Positions 27,859 through 35,578 of a DNA stretch of 64,000 bases are shown piece by piece. The notes under the pieces are model-generated. The model saw only the letters and a program-made list of their open reading frames with translations. It did not search any database and was not told where the DNA came from. The position numbers and the translations under genes were made by a program. Each line of letters opens with the position of its first letter. The first letter of the stretch is position 1. The DNA comes from Chryseobacterium binzhouense. GTDB taxonomy: Bacteria > Bacteroidota > Bacteroidia > Flavobacteriales > Weeksellaceae. The stretch lies in NCBI RefSeq assembly GCF_007474545.1, contig NZ_VKOG01000004.1:1-64000 (forward strand), read 5' to 3'.

Positions 27859-28449
27859 TTATCCTTTGTTATAATCCGCTATCCAAGTAGGATGCTTTGG
27901 TTCAAAAACTCGTAATGTTTCTACTAATGTACCATCTTTTTTTATCGTGATGTCTTCTGTATATACATTAGATCTTTTGTTATAAATCCATTCGATTTCA
28001 TCCAAGCCCTTATCATGATTTAGGGTTCTCTCTGAAATAACCTTTAGCTCACCGTTAACAATACCAACACTTGTGTTTGTATAATAAATTTCTAGTACCT
28101 TTTGAGTATTTGAACCTAAAAAACAAGAAAAAACTACATCAGAATCCGTATCATACATTCCTTTTCCAAATTTAGGATTTTTGTATTTTCTAATTAAGAA
28201 CAATCTTCTTTTTTTTAAATCATTTTTGTTATTATCATAAATCTCCTGAGTCATCAAGGATTCATCTCTGTACACAGTAATAGCCTCATAATAACCAAAC
28301 TCACTACTATAGCAATTTTCAAGTTTTGCTACCAAATTTTCCCATTCTTCATCTGTTATTGAACTATCAAATTGACCTAATCCAAATTGATATTCCAATT
28401 CCGTAAATTCTAAAATAAAATTTTTAACGTCTTCTAAAGTGTAATTCAT
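27859..28449 (-). CDS. Putative immunity protein of the cargo toxin
   Basis: A 196-aa acidic cytoplasmic protein starting 10 bases after the stop of the large cargo gene and ending at a strong hairpin. The helical N-terminus (VKNFILEFTELEYQFGL) and beta-rich remainder (ending HPTWIADYNKG) could be an NTF2-like immunity fold, but I cannot assign a family firmly. Position immediately after the toxin C-terminus is the main evidence. The second immunity gene of the region is unrelated. Confidence 0.6.
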   Translation of the reverse strand: MNYTLEDVKNFILEFTELEYQFGLGQFDSSITDEEWENLVAKLENCYSSEFGYYEAITVYRDESLMTQEIYDNNKNDLKKRRLFLIRKYKNPKFGKGMYDTDSDVVFSCFLGSNTQKVLEIYYTNTSVGIVNGELKVISERTLNHDKGLDEIEWIYNKRSNVYTEDITIKKDGTLVETLRVFEPKHPTWIADYNKG

Positions 28450-28459
28450 GATTTTTAAT

Positions 28460-31400
28460 TTATTTAGTTCCTAAAAAATAATCCGGTCCTGTAAAGAATT
28501 TTTTCTGATCAGGTATTTCTGAATTATTTCCTAATATAATTTTAGTTATTGTATATACAACATTTTTCACTCTACGTACTCCTTTTTTCTTTGCACCAGC
28601 TCCAATTGCTTCTAATAATTGTGCATCATTTAATTTTAATAAAGCATCTAAAGTATTGTATTCCTTATATTTTTCTGATGTTGCTTTTTTCTCATCAGGT
28701 ATATCATCTATTTTCCTTTCTAATTGATTTTTTCGTCTTAAAAGCTCTCTTCTTACAAGTGATACGGAAGAGTTTTCGTCATTTTCAAAACGTGTAACAT
28801 CAACAGTCATATTGAAAGATTTTAAACCACCACTATCTTTGTTTGCATTACCTATACGTACTACATATTCCCCAATAGCAATTTCCTGTTTCCTCATCGT
28901 TACCTGATTAAAGGTATCACTGGTGAGCATTAAATTGTGTCCTTCAACATATCCTGTTCCTCTTACTTCATTACTTACAATGTGCGCTCTGTTCAAGCCT
29001 TCAACCGTTTCACCTTGTGTTTTACCCCTTCCAAAGTTATGAAAAGATACATTGTCTGCAATAACTTTTTCGGTCTCGTTAGTTTTATTATCATAGGTAA
29101 CGGTGAAGGTTTCAGAACCTCCTTCATAACCATATACTATAGTGGTTTTATCTCCATTTATTATAGTTTCTCTAATAATAGGTTTAAACTTATCATGCTC
29201 ATCACCTCCTGCACTTATCTTTTTCCTTCTTGCTTCAGGTGTTAAAGGTAATAATTCTTTATACTTTTTATCAAAATCATTTTTCTCTTTTCGTTTTTTA
29301 ACATAAGCATTCTCTGTATCTCCAACAATAATTCCATCAGCATTATTATTCTTGCTATTTGGTAATATAGCTTTGTAACCAATACGTTGTTTACCTTGTC
29401 TTTCCTCAGTTATCGTTAAATCATTTTTTTTATCGGCACTATTGCTATTTAACAAATGTCCATCGACTTTTTCTGTGTTTTCTAATTCAGTTCCCGTTTC
29501 ATGTGTATTCTCCGGACTCGCCGTATATCTATAGATAATTTTATCATCTTTACTTTCAGCTCTTAAAGAACTGAAAACAGGATACTTTAACTTGGTTTTT
29601 TTAGCCGCTCTATTCGCTTGTTCAAGAGTTAATTTATTATTACGATTTTCATCTGCTTTTTTCTCTTCTTCTTTTAAATAGATAAATCCTGCATCAATTT
29701 TCTTCTGCTTTTCAGGTTCGTGGGTATTATCTTTTTTACTTTTACCGACAACTTTCCCAAGCAATCCTTTTGCCTTCCCTTTCACAAAAGTCCAAAACTT
29801 CACAATCGCATTTTCAATACGCTGTCTGATTTTTCGGATAACACCCAAAACCTTATCCGCCAATCCACCAATTCCTAGTAAAGACGCTAAGAATCCAATT
29901 AAAACAGGAACAGCTTTGCCCAATGCATTTTCTATGGATTTAGCTACGGCGCCAACTTTTCCGCTGGCAATAGCTGCAACACTGTCAGTAAAGGCTTTTA
30001 TCAATTCCATGATTTGCGCCGCACGCTGAATGAAGAATTTCACCACATCGATAATTGCCATTGCCGCTTTTACAAATGCCCCAACCGGAGTCAGCAAGCC
30101 CATGATCCATTTGATACCAGCCTGAATCACCTGGGTTTGAATGATCTCCATAATGGTATCCATCACCGTAGCTTTCAAATCAGCAAACTGATCTTTCAGA
30201 TGTTCCCAAAGTCCGGCAACGCCTTCCTTACGAACGATTTGTACCATTTCAAATCCTGTTTCCAGAACTTTCATTACCGGTTCTCCAACCACTCTTGAAC
30301 CAATAGCTCTGATTCCGTTCCAGGTTAAACCAAGCACTTGTGTGGTAATAGAAAAAATTCCTTTAAGAGAAAATGCGTCTTCTGGCATAGTAAGATCAAT
30401 GCCTTTTGCTGCTCCTGTCAACCAGCCAAAGAAACCTGTTTTAAGATGCGTCCAGATATTGGCTCCAAAGTTGGCAAATCCTTGCCCGACACCAGCAATA
30501 AGGTTTTTAAAGAATCCTATCGGGTCTGCTATTATTGCCATGACTACATCTACAATACCGGATAACAAATTGGTCAATGTATTTTTAATTTCGATAATAA
30601 ACGCAAATACTCCGCTTAATGCATTAAGTGCTTTATTGATAAAACCGCTGTTCTGCGTTTTCAGTTCTTCAATTCGGGCATCTATACTTGCTACGTTTTC
30701 AGCATATTTTTTAGCCAGAACATCAATGAGCGCATCTTTTTTGCTGTTTACGCTTTCTTCAAGTGCATTAAACTTAGTCTGAATCTCGGCAATCGCATCC
30801 TTCCCTATTTTTCGCAAACTTGGTGATAAGCTGTTGACATACGTCTGTACATCTTTCTTGCCTTTGGCAATTCTGTTTTTGGCAGCATTAAGCTGATTGG
30901 TAACATAGGTTGCAATGTCGTCTATATAACGATCCATTGTTTTAATATACAACGATTTACCACTCACAAAATATTTATTCACCTCTTCCGGAAGTCCGGT
31001 TGCTTTGTCCCAAAGCCATAATCCCGCAGTCGCTAAAGCACCATACTTTGCATACGCATCGCCATAGCGTTTCTTTTTGTAAGCGCTCATTCCCTTTTTT
31101 ACATGATCTTCAAATGCTTTTTTGGCAATTTTACTACCGTAATCAAACATCTCGGCAACTTTTTTATCAAGCTTGTTTAAAATTGTATCTACCTCAGTTT
31201 TGGAACTGTTGTAAATACTGTTGATATGATCTGCTATTTCTTTTCGTTTCTGGGTATCTTTGGTTGCGGTGTTCTTTTGCTCTCCATGTGCATGATTCAG
31301 TCCGCCTTTGCGGGCATTGTGCATTCCACCAATCTGATGAGCAGCCTGCGACTGCGCTTCGTTACGGGTTTTAGACAACTCACCTTCTTCATTCTTTCTG

Positions 31401-32614
31401 AATTTCTTTGTTTCAGCAACACTTTGATTTTTAGCTTTATTTTTTTCGTCCAAAGCTTCAGTAAATGTAGGTTCGTTGGAGTTTGCGAGCATTTTATCGG
31501 TTACTACATGAGCTTTCATCTCACTATCAATGATATTGGTTTGTTCCTTCACAGGCTGCTCAACGCTTGCCGAGTCTCTTTTGTAAGGCATTGCTTTTGA
31601 CACATTCGGAACACCAGGAACCTGCCCCACAATTGGCGTAGGCATTTTAGCAACCGCTCGAACAGGCTGTGCAGCCGTGTTTGGTTTGGAAGCTGTAGCT
31701 GAAGCAATATCATTGGATGCTGCATTTTTCTCGTTCTTAACATCGCTAACAGCGTTTTGATTTACCTGCTGTATATTGTTGTTTTTCTCAAAATCATCAG
31801 CTTCTGCTTCATCTTTAGGAAGTCTTATTCCTTCAATTTTCTGCTTCAGCAAAGCTTTAAATTCTGCTTTACTGAACGTTCCCGGTTTTTGAGCATCCAT
31901 ATGATCGACTTTGCTTGCCTGAGCCATACTTTCCCGTTCATTAACGGGTGACGGTGCGGCAGCTTGTGCATCATTGCTTGCTTTTTGTGCAGGTTCGTGA
32001 CGTTTTTGAGACTGCGCAGTATTTGTAATTTTTCCTGTTAATTCTGTAAATGCAGAATTATTTTTAGCATCAGGAAGAGATGTAACTTCTGCAGCTTGCT
32101 CTTGAGTTGTATCTACAATTTCTGATGCAGACTTTTCTTCTGCAGCATTCTCAGATTTTACTGATTTCCCTTCCTGAGCTTTTTTATTTCCCTGATGAAC
32201 CGCTGCCTGTTCCTGTATCGTTTTTGGCAGATAAATGCCGGATTTTTGATCGTTGTAATCTCGTGCCTTACCAATACTTAAGGTCGTCACATATTCTTTC
32301 TCCATCTCTTTGGTTTCAGGATGATTAACATCCCCGGTTTGCGCTAAACTTTCCTGATGCTTTCCAAACGTAACTGCTGATCCCTGATCGTAAATCGTCT
32401 GCGAACCATGAACCGGTAAAATACTTCCGTTCCGGCTTATTTGACTGATTGCAGGATTCCCGTCATTGCGACTGGAAACTGCATGATTTTGTACTGATGC
32501 ATCTGCTACTTCTCTTTCCGGTAATGAAATAACCGCAGATTCCCGAGGATTTTGTTTTTTACCCTGATTATGATGGGCTTTATTGTCTGTTTCTAAAGGT
32601 TTTGTTGCTTTCAT
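28460..32614 (-). CDS. Large eCIS cargo / polymorphic toxin
   Basis: A 1384-aa protein. Residues about 1-450 are Gln/Asn/Ala/Lys-rich and look disordered. About 450-650 are long helices. About 660-955 form an amphipathic, hydrophobic helical core (DPIGFFKNLIAGVGQGFANF, LWEHLKDQFADL, IENALGKAVPVLIGFLASLL). From 956 the C-terminal part is specific and ends with a candidate nuclease motif, NRAHIVSNEVRGTG...EGHNLMLTSDTFNQ, near 1205-1240 (His and Asn spacing of HNH-like enzymes). No HExxH (DUF4157) is seen. The core is repeated in two downstream fragments, as in toxins whose tips are exchanged. It is probably loaded in the particle and delivered. An immunity gene follows at once. Confidence 0.75.
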   Translation of the reverse strand: MKATKPLETDNKAHHNQGKKQNPRESAVISLPEREVADASVQNHAVSSRNDGNPAISQISRNGSILPVHGSQTIYDQGSAVTFGKHQESLAQTGDVNHPETKEMEKEYVTTLSIGKARDYNDQKSGIYLPKTIQEQAAVHQGNKKAQEGKSVKSENAAEEKSASEIVDTTQEQAAEVTSLPDAKNNSAFTELTGKITNTAQSQKRHEPAQKASNDAQAAAPSPVNERESMAQASKVDHMDAQKPGTFSKAEFKALLKQKIEGIRLPKDEAEADDFEKNNNIQQVNQNAVSDVKNEKNAASNDIASATASKPNTAAQPVRAVAKMPTPIVGQVPGVPNVSKAMPYKRDSASVEQPVKEQTNIIDSEMKAHVVTDKMLANSNEPTFTEALDEKNKAKNQSVAETKKFRKNEEGELSKTRNEAQSQAAHQIGGMHNARKGGLNHAHGEQKNTATKDTQKRKEIADHINSIYNSSKTEVDTILNKLDKKVAEMFDYGSKIAKKAFEDHVKKGMSAYKKKRYGDAYAKYGALATAGLWLWDKATGLPEEVNKYFVSGKSLYIKTMDRYIDDIATYVTNQLNAAKNRIAKGKKDVQTYVNSLSPSLRKIGKDAIAEIQTKFNALEESVNSKKDALIDVLAKKYAENVASIDARIEELKTQNSGFINKALNALSGVFAFIIEIKNTLTNLLSGIVDVVMAIIADPIGFFKNLIAGVGQGFANFGANIWTHLKTGFFGWLTGAAKGIDLTMPEDAFSLKGIFSITTQVLGLTWNGIRAIGSRVVGEPVMKVLETGFEMVQIVRKEGVAGLWEHLKDQFADLKATVMDTIMEIIQTQVIQAGIKWIMGLLTPVGAFVKAAMAIIDVVKFFIQRAAQIMELIKAFTDSVAAIASGKVGAVAKSIENALGKAVPVLIGFLASLLGIGGLADKVLGVIRKIRQRIENAIVKFWTFVKGKAKGLLGKVVGKSKKDNTHEPEKQKKIDAGFIYLKEEEKKADENRNNKLTLEQANRAAKKTKLKYPVFSSLRAESKDDKIIYRYTASPENTHETGTELENTEKVDGHLLNSNSADKKNDLTITEERQGKQRIGYKAILPNSKNNNADGIIVGDTENAYVKKRKEKNDFDKKYKELLPLTPEARRKKISAGGDEHDKFKPIIRETIINGDKTTIVYGYEGGSETFTVTYDNKTNETEKVIADNVSFHNFGRGKTQGETVEGLNRAHIVSNEVRGTGYVEGHNLMLTSDTFNQVTMRKQEIAIGEYVVRIGNANKDSGGLKSFNMTVDVTRFENDENSSVSLVRRELLRRKNQLERKIDDIPDEKKATSEKYKEYNTLDALLKLNDAQLLEAIGAGAKKKGVRRVKNVVYTITKIILGNNSEIPDQKKFFTGPDYFLGTK

Positions 32615-32819
32615 GGACTAATGTTTTTTATATACATAGTTTTAAAAGATATGTACAAATGATATTGATGAATTCAGGATTTTGTCCCGAATCTGAAAAA
32701 ATACACCGTGTAGATTTTTTAGAATTAAAAACCGGAAGCGGCATTAGCAATGTGATGAGAAACACGCGCGCTTATCCGCTTCCGGTATTGAGTCCTCACG
32801 TTTATTAGTTTTCCTGGTT

Positions 32820-32881
32820 CAAAATTCAATCTTTTTTGTGAGAATCCCCTTCATTTCAGGGGATAGATTCTGTAGCTGCAG
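32820..32881 (-). promoter_or_regulatory. Shared-type eCIS promoter upstream of the cargo gene
   Basis: The element CTGCAGCTACAG (32881-32870) lies 54 bases ahead of GAATTTTG (32827-32820), about 206 bases before the cargo start at 32614. A short GC hairpin (CCCCTGAAATGAAGGGG) sits between element and box. The rest of the 465-base gap between the cargo and holin genes carries only the holin terminator. Confidence 0.6.
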
Positions 32882-33027
32882 TAAACTCTTTCCATACTGT
32901 TTTACTGTATGACATTAGGTGTTCTGATAAAAAAGTTTTACTTTCATATCAATAATCAGTAAAGAATCTTCTCGTCATTTTACGATTGAAAATTCCACGT
33001 AATAGTTTCATGGTTTTTCGATTTTAT

Positions 33028-33073
33028 AAAATCTCCATAATTTCATCTTACAATCTGCCACTATGGAGATTTT
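33028..33073 (-). terminator. Terminator after the holin-like gene
   Basis: A 12-base stem AAAATCTCCATA / TATGGAGATTTT with a 22-base loop, immediately past the stop at 33080. Confidence 0.7.
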
Positions 33074-33079
33074 ACCAAA

Positions 33080-33445
33080 TCAGTCTTCTTTTTCTTCCTC
33101 TCCGGAATTTTTATCAGTTTTAAATCCGGCATGATTTCCGATATGAAGATTCACTACTCTGTCAATCCACTCAGGAAGATTATTGGTGATCATCTTGAGA
33201 TATTTATCATAGCCGTATCCTAAGACAAATAATACTCCTGTTGAATACCATTTGTTATCCAATTCGGCTCTATTCATCAGATAACTCATCGTAAAGCCAA
33301 CTATCATAACGATCAGCAACGTGACGAAATGTTCCCACAATTGCTTTTTTTCTTTGTTCTGTATTGAGATCAATACCCTTAATAATCCTCCTGAAAATGC
33401 AATTGCAGTTCCGATTAATAAGGCTTTTATACTATCCAGATTCAT
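33080..33445 (-). CDS. Holin-like small membrane protein
   Basis: A 121-aa protein with three predicted membrane helices (about residues 7-25, 43-60 and 67-83) and a charged, acidic C-terminal tail (KTDKNSGEEEKED). Size, helix number and tail fit phage holins, which time lysis by opening the inner membrane. It sits in the same locus as a signal-less amidase and a spanin-like gene, which would need a holin. The family name is not certain: other small membrane proteins share this shape. Confidence 0.6.
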   Translation of the reverse strand: MNLDSIKALLIGTAIAFSGGLLRVLISIQNKEKKQLWEHFVTLLIVMIVGFTMSYLMNRAELDNKWYSTGVLFVLGYGYDKYLKMITNNLPEWIDRVVNLHIGNHAGFKTDKNSGEEEKED

Positions 33446-33510
33446 TTTTACAGGTTTTGCTGTTACTTAATTTAAAATTTTGATTTTCAAAACTTTTAGA
33501 TGTTTATTTA

Positions 33511-33663
33511 TTCCTGAATGAGTATATACATATCATCTAAAAACTTCTTGCTTTTCCGAATATTTTCTTTCTCATTTACATAAGCCAGTTCGTCGATAAG
33601 GTCGTCAATTTTCTTATGCGGTTTGTGTTGCTTTTCTTTGCTTTTCTTATTTTTTTTCTTTTT
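33511..33663 (-). pseudogene. Lysine-rich small ORF with frame break at its start
   Basis: The minus-strand frame ends at the TAA at 33508-33510. It reads as a plausible 50-residue protein: a basic KKKKNKKSKEKQHK start, then KIDDLIDELAYVNEKENIRK and KSKKFLDDMYILIQE. The only nearby ATG (33668-33666) is in another frame, separated by a run of seven T on the plus strand. One base gained or two lost in that run would restore an ATG start. Either a sequencing or slippage error, or a dying gene. Confidence 0.4.
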
Positions 33664-33826
33664 CATGATTAATAAAATTGTTAAATGGCAAATATTTTTT
33701 TTAAATCTTCTGAAAATTGATTTTAAATAATTTAAGATGAGACTGAAAGACTCTTAAAAGCAGTTTTGAAATTAGTCATGGGGCTCTTAATTCTTTTAAT
33801 CTTTTCCTAATGTCTGTTACTGAAAA

Positions 33827-33985
33827 TCAACCCTGTAGAATAATGTTATAGATGGTTCTTTCGGACAAAAACAACATTTCAGTTAATTCAGTTACAATTA
33901 CTTTCATCTGTTTATTTTGGTTACGCTTTACATACTCAATAACAAAATCTTTCCTTTTCTCTATTAATTCTTTACTTCGTTTCAT
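33827..33985 (-). CDS. Small HTH-like protein
   Basis: A 52-aa frame with an ATG start: RSKELIEKRKDFVIEYVKRN, then KVIVTELTEMLFLSERTIYN and an IILQG end. The second half reads as a helix-turn-helix (LTEMLFLSERTIYNII). Small proteins starting KRSKELIEKR and ending in an HTH are, as I recall, frequent near phage-like regions in Chryseobacterium. It may be a regulator of the lysis or cargo genes downstream. It is too short for routine gene calling. Confidence 0.6.
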   Translation of the reverse strand: MKRSKELIEKRKDFVIEYVKRNQNKQMKVIVTELTEMLFLSERTIYNIILQG

Positions 33986-34715
33986 GTCTTATGTTTTTGT
34001 GAATTAGTTAGTTTTTTAGTTTTTTACTGTTTTAATTTAATTTTATAAGAACCCCTGCAAAGGCAGATTTTGCCCTCGAATGGATGACTAATTATGTTTT
34101 AATTTTTGTGTTAAGCCTGAAAGGTATTTCCACCCGGAATGACATACCCGCTTAGTTTGATTTTACTTTTTTGTTTTATTCTATTATAACGCTAAGTAAC
34201 CGATGACCCATACAGTCCGTACATTAATTATAATTCCCACAATTTATGAGTAAATAAGATTACTATTCAAATGTTGCATATTGCCAAAGAAGTGTAGCAA
34301 AAATTTGTTCTTCAAAATGCATTATCGTTTCTGATGGCTGTAATTAATCGATATTTTACATATCAAACAGGACTGTATATTTACATTTCGGATTATTTTT
34401 TTAAGAAATAAAAGAGCGAGATTTCTGCTTTATATAAGAAATTGTTTTTTTAAAAACGCAATTTTATCATTTATGTAAAATAATATATGAACAAAATTCA
34501 TTTAAATACGTTTAAAATAAACGAATATTTTACATTTTTAAACTTTAAAAACTCCTTTTATTTTGTTTACAGCTGAATAAAACAAAAAAAGTAAAATCTA
34601 AACGCAAATGAAAATTATAGATCAACACTAATATAACTTTCTGATTATAAGAATTTATTAAGCTTACATAAAATTCCAAGAATCAAAATAAAATTAAGCA
34701 ATCAATATATTTTTG
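33986..34715. other. AT-rich intergenic control region
   Basis: About 730 bases without a gene between the small HTH gene and the promoter of the S24 regulator. There is a near-palindrome CTGCAAAGGCAG at 34055-34066 resembling the locus promoter element, but no -7 box at the matching distance on either strand. Otherwise I see only AT-rich sequence. Confidence 0.5.
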
Positions 34716-34723
34716 TATATTTG
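34716..34723 (+). promoter_or_regulatory. -7 box of the S24 regulator gene
   Basis: TATATTTG fits TAnnTTTG and lies 110 bases before the ATG at 34834. Transcription would start near 34730, so the palindrome at 34755 would be in the leader. Confidence 0.55.
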
Positions 34724-34754
34724 CATTGTTGTTTCTTAATAGCGAGACAAATAT

Positions 34755-34769
34755 ACGAACAATGTTCGT
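34755..34769. promoter_or_regulatory. Palindromic operator candidate
   Basis: ACGAACA-A-TGTTCGT is a perfect 7-base inverted repeat around one central base, 65 bases upstream of the S24/XRE regulator start. The size and symmetry are those of a dimeric HTH repressor site, so autoregulation is likely. Confidence 0.65.
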
Positions 34770-34833
34770 TTTTCAAAATAAAAAATGAATATTTTGCGTA
34801 TTTTTTTTAACAACCAACTATAAACGTATCAAA

Positions 34834-35496
34834 ATGAACTATTTAGAATTTAAAGAAATCAGAAAGAAACTCAAAATGAAGCAGTCTGATATAGCAAAAT
34901 CTATAGGAGTTGGTACCAGAGCTGTACAATATTGGGAAAAAGGCGAACGCAAGATACCGGAAACAACTGCCTATTTCGTCAATAACTTACTTCAGGAACA
35001 ACAGAAAAAACAAAATGAAGCTGCGTCTCCCGTCGTTTTTTCAGACTTAAAAATCATGTATGTCCCTCTTGCCAATCAATATGCACAAGCTGGCTACCTG
35101 AGCCGGTTTGCAGATGAAGAATACATAGAAAGCCTGCCTACAATTCCTTTTAGTGACGATGTAGAACACCGTGGTGAATATATGTGTTTCGAAGTTAGAG
35201 GCGACAGTATGGATAACGGATCATACGAAAGCTACCTGGAAGGCGATATTATTTTATGCAGAAACATAAGACAGGATTACTGGATGAGCAAGCTGCATTA
35301 TGATAAATGGGATTTTGTGATCGTTCATAAAGAAAAAGGAATTTTGGTAAAACGCATCATCAACCATGATGTTGAAAAAGGCATTATTACAGTTCATTCC
35401 CTGAATGAATATTATGATGATTTTGAAATCCATCTGAAGGACGTTGCAAAACTTTTCAATATTATCAGTACGAGACGTAAAAACAACCGAAGATAA
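34834..35496 (+). CDS. XRE-type HTH, S24 peptidase-like repressor
   Basis: A 220-aa phage-repressor-like protein. The N-terminal HTH (about residues 5-45, KMKQSDIAKSIGVGTRAVQYWEKGER) binds DNA. The C-terminal S24 (LexA/CI) domain has an Ala86-Gly87 pair in a plausible cleavage loop, Ser125 in RGDSM, and Lys173 in LVKRI, the residues needed for self-cleavage in LexA. It may therefore be inactivated when RecA filaments form after DNA damage. It lies alone on the plus strand between the lysis/cargo side and the structural side, with a palindrome at its promoter. It probably controls the locus or its lysis genes. Confidence 0.8.
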   Translation: MNYLEFKEIRKKLKMKQSDIAKSIGVGTRAVQYWEKGERKIPETTAYFVNNLLQEQQKKQNEAASPVVFSDLKIMYVPLANQYAQAGYLSRFADEEYIESLPTIPFSDDVEHRGEYMCFEVRGDSMDNGSYESYLEGDIILCRNIRQDYWMSKLHYDKWDFVIVHKEKGILVKRIINHDVEKGIITVHSLNEYYDDFEIHLKDVAKLFNIISTRRKNNRR

Positions 35497-35514
35497 TTTG
35501 CTTCATCTTTAATA

Positions 35515-35545
35515 AAAATCCTCAAAAATTTGAGGATTTTTATTT
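35515..35545. terminator. Bidirectional terminator between regulator and 500-aa gene
   Basis: An AAAATCCTCAA / TTGAGGATTTT stem flanked by A and T runs, between two convergent genes. Confidence 0.8.
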
Positions 35546-35578
35546 TTAAAATCTATCTTTCTTAATTTAGAAACAATT

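Noticed and set aside
30014-32328. Several plus-strand open frames opposite the cargo gene
   Set aside because: They are shadows of the minus-strand 1384-aa gene with no family resemblance.
34055-34066. CTGCAAAGGCAG, very like the shared promoter element
   Set aside because: No -7-like box lies 54-55 bases away on either strand, so it does not fit the promoter family.
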